The notes: a model not told the origin generated them from the letters alone. DNA of 40,952 nt from an uncultured Bacilli bacterium (GCA_910579455.1 CAJTUT010000009.1:1-40952); one strand, 5' to 3'; positions 7,449 to 17,009 are shown, counted from the first letter of the stretch. Numbers and translations: made by a program.

Positions 7449-10400
7449 GTGTCATATAAAATAGTTAAATGTGGTGACCATCGAGAAAGAAGAAATTTCT
7501 CGAAAATTAGAAATACGTATGAATTAAAAGATTTACTTGAAATTCAGAAAAAATCCTATGAGTGGTTTAAAACGGAGGGTATTAAGGAAGTTTTTGAAGA
7601 TTTATTACATGGAGTAGAAAATTTTTCTGGTACCTTAAGATTAGAAGTAGGCGATTATCATTTTGATAATCCTAGATATTCGATTAAAGAAAGTAAGGAT
7701 CGAGAGACTACTTATTCAGCACCTTTAAAGGTTGAGGTGCGTCTTTTTAATCATGAAACTGGAGAGGTTAAGGAACAGGAAATTTTTATGGGAGATATGC
7801 CAATTATGACAGATAGCGGTACATTTGTTATTAATGGTGCAGAACGTGTTATTGTTTCCCAGTTAGTTAGATCTCCAAGTGTTTATTTTAATCATGAGAT
7901 TGATAAAAATGGACGTGAACTAATTACTTCTCAAATTATACCAACCCGTGGGACTTGGTTAGAATTTGAAACAGATGCTAGAGATGTTTTATATGTTAGG
8001 ATTGACAGAACCAGAAAAGTGACTTTAACTACGCTACTTAGAGCATTTGGTTTATCTAGTGATGAAGAAATTTTGAAAGTTTTTGGGGATGATGAGTATT
8101 TAAAAAATACAATTGCTAAAGATTCTACTAAAAATACTGATGAAGCATTAATCGAAATCTATGAAAAATTAAGACCAGGGGAACCAGCAACTATTGATTC
8201 GTCTAAAAACCAAATTATTACTAGATTTTTTGATGAATTCAGATATGATTTAGCACGTGTAGGTCGTTATAAATTTAATCGTAAGTTAAATGTCTTGGAT
8301 CGTTTATTAGGACAGACAATTGCAGAAGATATTAAGGAAGGAGACAATGTTGTTTGTGCTAAGGGGACTGTTATTACTAAGGCGTTATTAGAAGAATTAA
8401 AAGAGATATTTGCAAATGGTTATGGGCTTGTTGAAGTTCCAGTTAATGAAGAGTTAGATACTTATAATAAAGTTCAACAAATTAAAATTGTAGATCCATC
8501 AGACAAGAAAAATAAATTAATTGTAATTGGTAATGATCAGGAGATAACAGAAAAGAGATTAACAATTTCTGATGTTTATGCATCTGTTTCCTATTATTTA
8601 AACCTTTTACATGGTGTTGGAAACTTTGATGAGATTGATCATTTAGGAAATAGGCGTATTCGTCAAGTAGGAGAATTGTTACAAAATCAATTTAGAATTG
8701 GTGTTTCCCGTATGGAACGTGTAATTCGTGAACGAATGACTACTCAAGAGATGGAAGAAGTGACCCCTAAGACTTTAATCAATATTAGGCCAGTTACAGC
8801 TGCAATGAAGGAATTTTTTGGATCTAGTCAACTTTCTCAATTTATGGATCAAACGAATCCAATTGCAGAACTTACTAATAAACGCCGTTTGTCAGCATTA
8901 GGACCTGGGGGATTATCTAGGGATAGAGCTGGAGTTGAAGTTAGGGATGTTAATACTTCTCACTATGGTAGAATTTGTCCAATTGAATCTCCAGAAGGTC
9001 CTAATATCGGATTAATTACTTCCCTAGCAAGTTATGCTAAGGTAGATGAATATGGATTCATTATGACTCCATATCGCAGAGTAAAAGATTGCAAAATTAC
9101 GGATACTGTAGAATATTTGACAGCAGATGAAGAGGCAGATTATATTATTTCGCAATCTACTATTAATACAGATGAAAATAATGTTATTATCGATAATCAA
9201 GTTAATGCTAGACTTCGTGGAGAGAATATTTTGGCAAAACCAGAGCAGGTAGATTATATCGATGTATCACCACAGCAAGTTGTATCTATTACTACAAGTT
9301 GTATTCCGTTTTTGGAACATGATGATGCTACTCGTGCCTTGATGGGGGCCAACATGCAACGTCAAGCTATGCCATTAATTAAAACAGAAGCTCCATATGT
9401 AGGAACTGGTGTTGAGCATATAGCTGCAAAAGATTCAGGTGTTTGTGTTATTGCCCAGAATGATGGTATAGTTGAATATACAGACTCTAAAAAAATAGTA
9501 GTCAAAACAAAAGATGGAAAAGATACGTATGATTTAGCAAATTTTGAGCTTGCTAATGCGGGTATCTGTAACCACCAAAGACCTATAGTTAAGGTAGGAG
9601 ATATGGTAAAGAAAAATCATACAATTTTGGCTGATGGAAATTCCACCGATAAAGGGGAACTTGCTTTAGGTAAAAATATGGTGGTTGCTTTCATGACTTT
9701 TGATGGTTATAATTATGAGGATGCTGTTATTTTAAATGAAAATCTAGTAAAAGACGATAAATTGACATCTCTTCATTTGGAAGATTATGAGATGCAATGT
9801 CGTGAGACAAAACTAGGTCCAGAAGAGATTACTAGAGATATTCCAAATGTTAGTGAAGAATCTCGCAAAAACTTAGATGAAAATGGTATTATTACAATTG
9901 GAACTGAGGTAAAAGAAGGAGATATATTAGTAGGTAAGGTTACTCCAAAGGGTATGGCGGAACTTACATCGGAAGAAAAGTTATTACATGCTATTTTTGG
10001 AGAAAAAACCCGTGAAGTAAGAGATACATCTTTACGTGTTCCACACGGAGGAGATGGGATTGTTCATGATATCAAGATTTATTCACGTAAAGATAATGAT
10101 GAATTACCAGCGGGAGTTTCTAAAGTGATTCGTGTCTATATTATTCAAAAGCGTAAGATTCAAGTAGGAGATAAGATGTCTGGTCGTCATGGTAACAAGG
10201 GTGTCATTTCACTAATTCTTCCAGAAGAAGATATGCCATATTTACCAGATGGTACGCCAGTTGACATTATGCTGAATCCACAAGGAGTTCCATCACGTAT
10301 GAATTTAGGGCAAATACTTGAATTACATATGGGTATGGCTGCTAAGAAATTAGGAGTACATATTGCAACCCCAGTATTTGATGGAGCTCACATAGAAGAT

Positions 10401-11009
10401 ATTGAGAAAATGATGGAAGAGGCAGGCATGGATAAAGATGGTAAAACAATTCTTTATGATGGTCGTACTGGAGAAGCTTTTGATAATCGTATCTCAGTAG
10501 GAGTTATGTATATGATTAAACTTCATCATATGGTAGATGATAAGCTTCATGCTAGATCTACAGGACCTTATTCTATGGTTACACAACAACCACTCGGAGG
10601 TAAGGCACAGTTTGGTGGACAAAGATTTGGTGAAATGGAAGTTTGGGCTTTATATGCTTATGGAGCTGCCCATACTTTACAAGAAATTTTAACGGTAAAA
10701 TCAGATGATGTGGTAGGTCGTGTAAAGGTGTATGAGTCAATTGTTAAAGGTCAAGAAATTGATCAGGCGGGAGTTCCAGAGTCATTTAGAGTCTTGATGA
10801 AAGAGTTCCAGGCCTTAGGATTAGATATTTCTATTATCAATGATAAGGGAGAAAACCTACAATTAAAAGAAATAGAGACAGAGGAAGATAAGGATGATTC
10901 TAAACTATCAATAGAAGAATTAGATAAACCACACGTTGAAGAAATAATTAACCAAGAAGAGGATACAGATCTAGAGCAGGCATCTGTAGAGGAAGGAGCT
11001 GATATTTAA
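7449..11009 (+). CDS. rpoB: RNA polymerase beta subunit
   Basis: Beta subunit of RNA polymerase, carrying much of the catalytic cleft and the rifampicin pocket. From the GTG at 7449 the protein is 1186 residues, close to Bacillus length and without the long insertions of enterobacteria. I prefer GTG because TGGGGTG sits 7 bases upstream and the protein then begins VSYKIVKCGDHRERR, aligning with Bacillus RpoB; the ATG at 7431 lies before that site. The GSSQLSQFMDQ...KRRLSALGPGGL segment is the rifampicin region; the residue equivalent to E. coli His526 is Asn477 here. The C-terminal 40 residues are acidic. It overlaps rpoC by one base (TAATG), indicating translational coupling. Confidence 0.97.
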   Translation: MSYKIVKCGDHRERRNFSKIRNTYELKDLLEIQKKSYEWFKTEGIKEVFEDLLHGVENFSGTLRLEVGDYHFDNPRYSIKESKDRETTYSAPLKVEVRLFNHETGEVKEQEIFMGDMPIMTDSGTFVINGAERVIVSQLVRSPSVYFNHEIDKNGRELITSQIIPTRGTWLEFETDARDVLYVRIDRTRKVTLTTLLRAFGLSSDEEILKVFGDDEYLKNTIAKDSTKNTDEALIEIYEKLRPGEPATIDSSKNQIITRFFDEFRYDLARVGRYKFNRKLNVLDRLLGQTIAEDIKEGDNVVCAKGTVITKALLEELKEIFANGYGLVEVPVNEELDTYNKVQQIKIVDPSDKKNKLIVIGNDQEITEKRLTISDVYASVSYYLNLLHGVGNFDEIDHLGNRRIRQVGELLQNQFRIGVSRMERVIRERMTTQEMEEVTPKTLINIRPVTAAMKEFFGSSQLSQFMDQTNPIAELTNKRRLSALGPGGLSRDRAGVEVRDVNTSHYGRICPIESPEGPNIGLITSLASYAKVDEYGFIMTPYRRVKDCKITDTVEYLTADEEADYIISQSTINTDENNVIIDNQVNARLRGENILAKPEQVDYIDVSPQQVVSITTSCIPFLEHDDATRALMGANMQRQAMPLIKTEAPYVGTGVEHIAAKDSGVCVIAQNDGIVEYTDSKKIVVKTKDGKDTYDLANFELANAGICNHQRPIVKVGDMVKKNHTILADGNSTDKGELALGKNMVVAFMTFDGYNYEDAVILNENLVKDDKLTSLHLEDYEMQCRETKLGPEEITRDIPNVSEESRKNLDENGIITIGTEVKEGDILVGKVTPKGMAELTSEEKLLHAIFGEKTREVRDTSLRVPHGGDGIVHDIKIYSRKDNDELPAGVSKVIRVYIIQKRKIQVGDKMSGRHGNKGVISLILPEEDMPYLPDGTPVDIMLNPQGVPSRMNLGQILELHMGMAAKKLGVHIATPVFDGAHIEDIEKMMEEAGMDKDGKTILYDGRTGEAFDNRISVGVMYMIKLHHMVDDKLHARSTGPYSMVTQQPLGGKAQFGGQRFGEMEVWALYAYGAAHTLQEILTVKSDDVVGRVKVYESIVKGQEIDQAGVPESFRVLMKEFQALGLDISIINDKGENLQLKEIETEEDKDDSKLSIEELDKPHVEEIINQEEDTDLEQASVEEGADI

Positions 11010-14000
11010 TGATCGCAGTAAATAAATTTGAAGCATTAAAAATTGGTATCGCTTCTTCTGAAAAAATTCGTGAATGGTCTTATGGAGAAGTAAAAAAGCC
11101 AGAAACTATTAATTATCGTACTTTAAAACCGGAACGTGATGGGTTATTCTGTGAAAAGATTTTTGGTCCTACAAAAGATTTTGAATGTGCTTGTGGAAAA
11201 TATAAAAGAGTACGTTATAAAAATATTGTCTGTGACAGATGCGGTGTAGAAGTGACTCGATCTAAAGTACGCCGTGAACGCATGGGCCATATTGAGCTTG
11301 CCTCTCCTGTTTCTCATATTTGGTTTTTCAAGGGAGTTCCATCTCGTATGGGTCTAGTTTTAGATATGAGCCCAAGAGATTTAGAAGAAGTCTTATATTT
11401 CGTTAGTTATGTAGTGATTGACAAAGGAAATGCTCCTCTTGAAAATAAGCAAACTCTATCTGAAAAAGAGTATCGTGCATATTATGAAAAATACGGAACA
11501 GGTTTTCGTGTTGGAATGGGTGCAGAAGCCATTAAAGAGTTATTAAAAAAGGTTGATTTAAAAAAAGAAATTGATGAGATTACAGAAGAATTAGAATCTG
11601 CTTTAGGTCAAAAAAGAACCCGTTTACTAAAAAGATTAGATGTATTAGATGCTTTTTATCAATCAGGAAATCGTCCTGAATGGATGATTTTAGATGCAAT
11701 TCCAGTTATTCCACCAGAATTACGACCTATGATTCAGTTAGATGGTGGTAGGTTTGCAACTAGCGATTTAAATGATTTATATAGACGTGTAATTAATCGT
11801 AATAATCGTTTAAAGAAATTAATTGATTTGGGAGCTCCAGGGATTATTATTCAAAACGAAAAACGTATGTTACAAGAAGCTGTTGATGCTTTGTTTGACA
11901 ATGGTCGTCGTGGTAGAAGTGTTACAGGTGCTGGAAATCGTCCTTTGAAATCACTTTCTAGCATGTTAAAGGGAAAACAAGGTCGTTTCCGTCAAAACTT
12001 ACTTGGAAAGCGTGTGGATTATTCAGGGCGTTCTGTTATTGTTGTTGGACCAAACTTAAAGATGTATCAATGTGGTCTTCCAAAAGAAATGGCGTTAGAA
12101 TTGTTTAAACCTCATGTTATTAATGGATTGGTGGGAAAGGATATTGCCCATAATATTAAAGCGGCTAAAAGATTAATTGAAAATCAAGATCCTGTTGTAT
12201 GGGATATTGTAGAAGAGGTTATTAAAGAACATCCAGTATTATTAAATCGTGCACCAACACTACATAGATTAGGAATTCAAGCATTTGAACCAGTATTAGT
12301 TGGTGGGAAAGCAATACGCCTACATCCACTTGTTTGTCCAGCGTTTAATGCAGACTTTGATGGAGATCAGATGGCTGTGCATGTTCCTTTATCAGAAGAA
12401 GCACAGGCAGAGGCTAGATTGTTAATGCTTGGTTCTAATAATATCTTACATCCGAAGAGTGGAGATCCAATTGTTACACCTTCTCAAGATATGGTTCTTG
12501 GTAATTACTATATTACAATGGAAAAAGAAGGCTTAGAGGGAGAAGGTAGAGTTTTTAAAAATTGTAATGAAGCCTTGATGGCTTATGAACGTAAAGAACT
12601 TACCCTACATACTCGTATTGCTGTTCCTGTATCTTCTTTTAAACATAAGTTATTTACGGATGATCAAAAGGAAAAATATCTAGTAACGACTGTAGGTAAG
12701 ATTAAATTTAATGAAATTTTACCAGATTCATTTGCCTTTGTAAATGAGCCAACTGATGATAATATTTCTAATATTACACCAAATAAATATTTCTTAAGTC
12801 GAGGTACTAATATTAAAGAGGCAATTAAGGAGATGCCTTTAGTAAAACCATTTGCTAAGGGAACATTGGAGAAAATTATTGCCCAAGTATTCAAAAGATA
12901 TAAAACAACTGAGACTTCAGAAATGCTTGATAAATTAAAGGATTTGGGATTTTATTATTCTACGATTGCTGGTATTACTGTTAGCATGGCAGATGTTGAG
13001 ACGAGTAAGCATAAACCAGAAATTGTAGAGGAAAGTCAAAAACTTGTTGATAAAATTAATAAACAGTATAAAAGAGGTTTAATTACAGAAGAAGAAAGGT
13101 TCACAAAAGTTATCGATACTTGGAATATGGCTAAAGATAGGGTTCAGGCAGAACTTGAAGAAATTTCTAATAGTGATATGGATAATCCAATCTTTATGAT
13201 GATGCATTCTAAAGCACGTGGTAATATTTCGAACTTTACTCAGGTTGCAGGTATGCGTGGAATTATGGCGAAACCATCTGGTGAATCAGTAGAAATTCCA
13301 GTTTTATCAAACTTCAAAGAGGGGCTTTCAGTTGCTGAATTCTTCTTATCAACCCATGGTGCTCGTAAAGGTAGTGCAGATACTGCTTTGAAAACAGCTG
13401 ACTCTGGATATTTGACAAGACGTTTAGTTGATGTCAGTCAGGATATGATCATTAGAGAAGCGGATTGTGGAACGGATCAAGGTGTAGTTGTACGTGCCTT
13501 TATGAATGAAAAAACAGGTTCTGTAATTGAAAGTTTAAGGGATCGAATTGTTGGTCGCTTTGCTAATAAAAAGGTTATAGATCCTAATACTAAACAGGTT
13601 TTAGTAGAGCGTTTGGATATGATTACCGAATCTATTGCAGATAAAATTATTAATGCTGGAATTGAAGAGGTTGAAATTCGTACTAATTTAACTTGTGCGA
13701 CTCAAAATGGTTTATGTCAAAAATGTTATGGGCGTAATCTTGCTACAGGAAATCTAGTAGAAATAGGAGAAGCAGTAGGTGTTATGGCTGCACAGTCTAT
13801 TGGAGAACCTGGAACACAGCTTACTATGCGTACCTTCCATACGGGTGGAGTTGCAGGCGGAGAAGATATTACCCAAGGTCTTCCACGCGTTCAGGAGTTA
13901 TTTGAAGCTCGTAATCCAAAAGGAAAGGCAACTATTGCTGAAATTGATGGTAAGATTACCAAGATAAAAGAAGATCATGGAAAATATAAAATTAGTATTA

Positions 14001-14641
14001 CTAATAAATTAGAAACAAAAGAACATGTATCTAATTATGGTGCTAAACTTTGTGTCGAAAAGGGGCAAGAGGTTACATGTGGAACTAAATTGACAGAAGG
14101 TGCTATTAATCCTAAGGAGTTACTAGCGGTAACTGATCCAATTACAACCCAGGAATATATCTTAAAAGAGGTTCAAAATACGTATCGTTCACAGGGTGTT
14201 GATATTTCGGATAAGCATATCGAAGTGATTGCTCGTAGAATGATTTCTAAGATTCGTATTATTGAATCTGGAGACACGAAATTTTTACCAGGTAGTTTAG
14301 TAAACTTTAGGGAATTTACAGATGGTAATAAAGAAGCTATTATTAAAGGGAAAAAGCCAGCTTTAGGAAAACCAGTATTATTAGGTATTACAAAGGCATC
14401 ACTTGAAACTGATTCTTTCTTATCTGCTGCATCTTTCCAAGAAACTACTAGAATTTTAACAGACGCCGCTATCAAGGGAAAGGTAGATAATTTGGAAGGT
14501 TTAAAGGAGAATGTTATTATTGGTAAATTAATTCCTGCTGGAACTGGTAGTAAAAGATATTCTAATGTAGAATATGACTTAGAAAAGGAATTTATTGATG
14601 AGGAACCTCTAGATAAATTAGAAGACCAATTTATGGACTAA
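11009..14641 (+). CDS. rpoC: RNA polymerase beta' subunit
   Basis: Beta-prime subunit, holding the Mg2+ active site of RNA polymerase. It begins with the zinc-binding CACGKYKRVRYKNIVCDRCG motif near residues 65-85. NADFDGD at residues 447-453 holds the three catalytic aspartates. Trigger-loop and bridge-helix sequences (GESVEIPVLSNFKEGL, FFLSTHGARKG) are intact, as is the second zinc site (CATQNGLCQKCYG). Length 1210 matches Firmicutes RpoC. The start overlaps the rpoB stop, with GGAAGGAG inside the rpoB end. A terminator begins at the stop codon. Confidence 0.97.
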   Translation: MIAVNKFEALKIGIASSEKIREWSYGEVKKPETINYRTLKPERDGLFCEKIFGPTKDFECACGKYKRVRYKNIVCDRCGVEVTRSKVRRERMGHIELASPVSHIWFFKGVPSRMGLVLDMSPRDLEEVLYFVSYVVIDKGNAPLENKQTLSEKEYRAYYEKYGTGFRVGMGAEAIKELLKKVDLKKEIDEITEELESALGQKRTRLLKRLDVLDAFYQSGNRPEWMILDAIPVIPPELRPMIQLDGGRFATSDLNDLYRRVINRNNRLKKLIDLGAPGIIIQNEKRMLQEAVDALFDNGRRGRSVTGAGNRPLKSLSSMLKGKQGRFRQNLLGKRVDYSGRSVIVVGPNLKMYQCGLPKEMALELFKPHVINGLVGKDIAHNIKAAKRLIENQDPVVWDIVEEVIKEHPVLLNRAPTLHRLGIQAFEPVLVGGKAIRLHPLVCPAFNADFDGDQMAVHVPLSEEAQAEARLLMLGSNNILHPKSGDPIVTPSQDMVLGNYYITMEKEGLEGEGRVFKNCNEALMAYERKELTLHTRIAVPVSSFKHKLFTDDQKEKYLVTTVGKIKFNEILPDSFAFVNEPTDDNISNITPNKYFLSRGTNIKEAIKEMPLVKPFAKGTLEKIIAQVFKRYKTTETSEMLDKLKDLGFYYSTIAGITVSMADVETSKHKPEIVEESQKLVDKINKQYKRGLITEEERFTKVIDTWNMAKDRVQAELEEISNSDMDNPIFMMMHSKARGNISNFTQVAGMRGIMAKPSGESVEIPVLSNFKEGLSVAEFFLSTHGARKGSADTALKTADSGYLTRRLVDVSQDMIIREADCGTDQGVVVRAFMNEKTGSVIESLRDRIVGRFANKKVIDPNTKQVLVERLDMITESIADKIINAGIEEVEIRTNLTCATQNGLCQKCYGRNLATGNLVEIGEAVGVMAAQSIGEPGTQLTMRTFHTGGVAGGEDITQGLPRVQELFEARNPKGKATIAEIDGKITKIKEDHGKYKISITNKLETKEHVSNYGAKLCVEKGQEVTCGTKLTEGAINPKELLAVTDPITTQEYILKEVQNTYRSQGVDISDKHIEVIARRMISKIRIIESGDTKFLPGSLVNFREFTDGNKEAIIKGKKPALGKPVLLGITKASLETDSFLSAASFQETTRILTDAAIKGKVDNLEGLKENVIIGKLIPAGTGSKRYSNVEYDLEKEFIDEEPLDKLEDQFMD

Positions 14642-14668
14642 AGAATCAGTTTTAATTGATTCTTTTTT
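14641..14668 (+). terminator. Terminator of rpoBC
   Basis: AAGAATCA (14641-14648) pairs with TGATTCTT (14657-14664) over an 8-base loop, with T residues following. Confidence 0.85.
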
Positions 14669-14676
14669 GTTGTAAT

Positions 14677-14690
14677 GTATACTAGTATAC
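14677..14690. promoter_or_regulatory. 14-bp palindrome
   Basis: GTATACTAGTATAC is a perfect palindrome between the rpoC terminator and the next promoter (14740-14768). It could be an operator; no binding protein can be named. Confidence 0.35.
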
Positions 14691-14739
14691 TAGACTGTAA
14701 TTTCATAAATGGATATAGTTTATTTATGCATTAAATTTC

Positions 14740-14768
14740 TTGATTTTCTTAATTAGTTATGATACAAT
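14740..14768 (+). promoter_or_regulatory. Promoter of the 310-aa membrane protein gene
   Basis: TTGATT (14740-14745), 17 bases, TACAAT (14763-14768), about 30 bases before the start codon. Confidence 0.65.
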
Positions 14769-14802
14769 TAAGCATAATTTGTGTTATAAGGGGGGTTATT
14801 AT

Positions 14803-15735
14803 ATGAGTAAAATTGATTTATTAGGAGGTATAAACTCTTTGATAGACTGTTATCCTGTTAAGAATCAAAAGGGAATCACTATCTATGTAGATGAGGTTAC
14901 CTATATGGAAAAATTAAGAGAAACAGAGGAAAAAAATAAAAGGACAAGGGAATCACTACAAGAATTGTTAAGGACAATTAGAAAAGATAATCCTTTAAAT
15001 TATTCTACTTATTCACATTGTCCATCATCATTTTTATTTCATTCTTCTATGGAGGATTATGATGATGATTGTATAGATACCAAAGGTGGAGTGAATATCG
15101 TCGATGATTTTCAGCAAGCTGCTAATAAGAGAAGACAAATCGTTAACAATAGGAGCTTTTCTTTAAAACGAATTGTAGCTACAGTAGGCGTTGCTATTGG
15201 ATTGATAGCAGCCGTAAAGAATGTCTCTAATTATATTCTGGATAGTAATCATCATGTTAGAGTTGAAGCTCCAGCTAAACCTGAAAGTGATATTGGTATT
15301 ATCAGGCACGGAGAACAAACTAAATCAGGTATTATTGTTTCAGAAAGGGCTACTAGAGGTTCTGTTGCTAGTACTATTTCTATTGGGGATTCATTTCAAT
15401 TAGATGATACTCAATTGTATTATAGTAGTGATGGTCTTACCCCTTGTGTGCAAACAAAGGAATTGGCTTGCGATTGTTATAAAATAAATCGTATTGCTAT
15501 TCTTTCACATGACGGAAAAAAAATTATTAAAACTTTTAATATGCGTAGAGTTAATCCAAGTATGGATATAGAAGAATTCAAAGAAAATTGTCGTTTGTTA
15601 TACGGTGAAGATATAAACTTTAAAATTAATGTTAATGGAGTCATCGATGATAAAGCCGTTTTCAAGCAGGTAGGTTGGACATCGATGGAACATATAAAAA
15701 TGCAGTCAAAGGGAAAAGTTTATCAAAAGATATAG
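14803..15735 (+). CDS. Uncharacterised single-pass membrane protein (310 aa)
   Basis: I do not recognise the family. Residues 33-60 are charged and helical (coiled-coil-like), 61-118 are polar with a Ser/His/Cys patch (NYSTYSHCPSSF) and an acidic run, and about 123-139 form the only membrane segment (IVATVGVAIGLIAAVKN). The 170-residue C-terminal part starts with a Pro/Lys linker and contains three Cys within ten residues (CVQTKELACDC). A central membrane segment with Arg/Lys before it suggests cytoplasmic N-terminus and outside C-terminus. The ATG at 14803 has GGGGGG 8-13 bases upstream. It sits between rpoC and rpsL with its own promoter, where ribosomal L7Ae-family genes occur in Bacillus, so its position is not functional evidence. 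Confidence 0.7.
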   Translation: MSKIDLLGGINSLIDCYPVKNQKGITIYVDEVTYMEKLRETEEKNKRTRESLQELLRTIRKDNPLNYSTYSHCPSSFLFHSSMEDYDDDCIDTKGGVNIVDDFQQAANKRRQIVNNRSFSLKRIVATVGVAIGLIAAVKNVSNYILDSNHHVRVEAPAKPESDIGIIRHGEQTKSGIIVSERATRGSVASTISIGDSFQLDDTQLYYSSDGLTPCVQTKELACDCYKINRIAILSHDGKKIIKTFNMRRVNPSMDIEEFKENCRLLYGEDINFKINVNGVIDDKAVFKQVGWTSMEHIKMQSKGKVYQKI

Positions 15736-15790
15736 GAACAATTTTTGTACATAGGAATATTTATAATGATAAAAAGAGGGTGTGATATGA

Positions 15791-15949
15791 TTGCTAAAAT
15801 TAAATAGTAAGGGTTGGGGATTAAGTAACATGATAGCCTTTGTTATTGTACTATTGCTATTTATGATAATTTTTCTTATTGTTGCATATAATTATGGTAT
15901 AGAGAAAGATTCTCCAAATTCTTTGTATGAGCAATTTATTATACAATGA
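15791..15949 (+). CDS. Small membrane protein, 52 aa, TTG start
   Basis: Small protein with a short basic N-terminus (LLKLNSKGWGLSNM), one long hydrophobic helix (about 14-34) and a polar tail. AGAGGGTG ends 8 bases before the TTG, which decides the start; the nearby ATG at 15787 reads only six codons. The KGWGL followed by a hydrophobic helix recalls a prepilin cleavage region (K/R-G-F-x-x-x-E) but lacks the Glu at +5. It ends in TGA, followed two codons later by TAA in frame. It lies 55 bases behind the 310-residue membrane protein and may form a unit with it. Function unknown. Confidence 0.55.
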   Translation: MLKLNSKGWGLSNMIAFVIVLLLFMIIFLIVAYNYGIEKDSPNSLYEQFIIQ

Positions 15950-15960
15950 ATATAAAGATA

Positions 15961-16001
15961 TTGACATCAGCATAATATAGTGATATATTGTTTATGCTGA
16001 T
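15961..16001 (+). promoter_or_regulatory. str operon promoter inside a 10-bp inverted repeat
   Basis: TTGACA (15961-15966), 17 bases, TATATT (15984-15989). ATCAGCATAA (15966-15975) and TTATGCTGAT (15992-16001) are perfect inverted arms around the -10 box, a layout typical of a repressor operator. They could alternatively pair in RNA only from an upstream transcript, since the left arm precedes the start point. Confidence 0.6.
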
Positions 16002-16009
16002 TAAATTTG

Positions 16010-16031
16010 CTTTGCGTTAGGGCAAAGTTTT
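16010..16031 (+). promoter_or_regulatory. Hairpin with T-tract in the rpsL leader
   Basis: CTTTGC (16010-16015) and GCAAAG (16022-16027) pair over a 6-base loop, followed by TTTTATTT. It resembles a weak intrinsic terminator in the 5' leader of the str operon, about 60 bases before rpsL. Confidence 0.45.
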
Positions 16032-16088
16032 ATTTAAAAGTTAAAATGATACACCTGGATATGTGTAAAGAAAGGAGGTATATAGTAT

Positions 16089-16502
16089 ATGCCTACAATG
16101 CAACAATTAATTCGTAAAAGACGTAAGGATAAGAAAAGAAAGAGTAAGGCTCCTGTTTTAGGAATTGGATTAAATACGATTAGACGAAAAGCAACTGATA
16201 ATCCATCTCCACAAAAACGAGGAGTATGTACACGTGTTGGAACTAAAACACCTAAGAAACCAAACTCTGCATTACGTAAATATGCTCGTGTTCGTTTATC
16301 AAATGGAAAAGAAGTAGATACTTATATCCCAGGAATAGGACATAATTTACAAGAGCATAGCGTTGTTTTAATCCGTGGCGGACGTGTTAAAGACTTAATC
16401 GGTGTACGTTACCATGTTATTCGTGGTACACTGGATACTGCTGGAGTAAAAGATCGCAAACAGGGACGTAGTAAGTACGGAGCAAAAAAACCTAAAAATT
16501 AA
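16089..16502 (+). CDS. rpsL: Ribosomal protein S12
   Basis: 30S protein at the decoding centre, needed for tRNA selection and the target site of streptomycin-resistance mutations. The 137-residue sequence aligns end to end with Bacillus S12 (MPTMQQLIRK..., VCTRVGTKTPKKPNSALRKYARVRL). The streptomycin-sensitive Lys56 is present in TPKKPNS. The loop normally reading RVKDLPGVRYH reads RVKDLIGVRYH, so Pro104 is Ile. AAAGGAGGT precedes the ATG. First gene of the rpsL-rpsG-fusA group, driven by the promoter at 15961. Confidence 0.97.
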   Translation: MPTMQQLIRKRRKDKKRKSKAPVLGIGLNTIRRKATDNPSPQKRGVCTRVGTKTPKKPNSALRKYARVRLSNGKEVDTYIPGIGHNLQEHSVVLIRGGRVKDLIGVRYHVIRGTLDTAGVKDRKQGRSKYGAKKPKN

Positions 16503-16527
16503 TATAAAATAGAAAGGAGGAATTTCA

Positions 16528-16995
16528 ATGCGTAAAAGACGTGCAGTAAAAAGAGATGTTTTACCAGATCCCATTTATAAATCAAAAGTAGTAACAAAAT
16601 TAATTAATACAATTATGATAGATGGTAAAAAAGGAACAGCTCAATCTATACTATATGAAGCATTTGAAATAATAAAGCAAAAAACAGGTAAAGATCCGCT
16701 TGAAGTGTTTAATCATGCAATGGAAAATATAAAACCACAACTTGAAGTAAAATCTCGTCGTGTTGGTGGATCAAATTATCAAGTACCAATAGAAGTTTCA
16801 CCAGCAAGAAGTCAAGCTCTTGCTTTAAGATGGTTAGTTAAATATTCTCGTGATCGTGGTGGCAAGGGAATGGCTATTAATTTGGCAAATGAGATTATGG
16901 ATGCTGATAATGAAACTGGTGGGGCAGTAAAAAAACGTGAGGATACTCATAGAATGGCTGAAGCAAATAAGGCTTTTGCACATTATAGATGGTAG
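16528..16995 (+). CDS. rpsG: Ribosomal protein S7
   Basis: 30S head protein that nucleates folding of the 3' domain of 16S rRNA and contacts the exit-site tRNA. It has 155 residues (Bacillus 156) and starts MRKRRAVKRDVLPDPIYKS. The RRVGGSNYQVP beta-hairpin and the C-terminal KKREDTHRMAEANKAFAHYRW are fully conserved. GAAAGGAGG stands 8 bases upstream of the ATG. It lies 25 bases after rpsL and 14 before fusA, the standard streptomycin operon spacing. In other bacteria S7 represses this operon at the translational level; no such site is evident here. Confidence 0.97.
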   Translation: MRKRRAVKRDVLPDPIYKSKVVTKLINTIMIDGKKGTAQSILYEAFEIIKQKTGKDPLEVFNHAMENIKPQLEVKSRRVGGSNYQVPIEVSPARSQALALRWLVKYSRDRGGKGMAINLANEIMDADNETGGAVKKREDTHRMAEANKAFAHYRW

Positions 16996-17009
16996 GAAAG
17001 GAGTAATTT

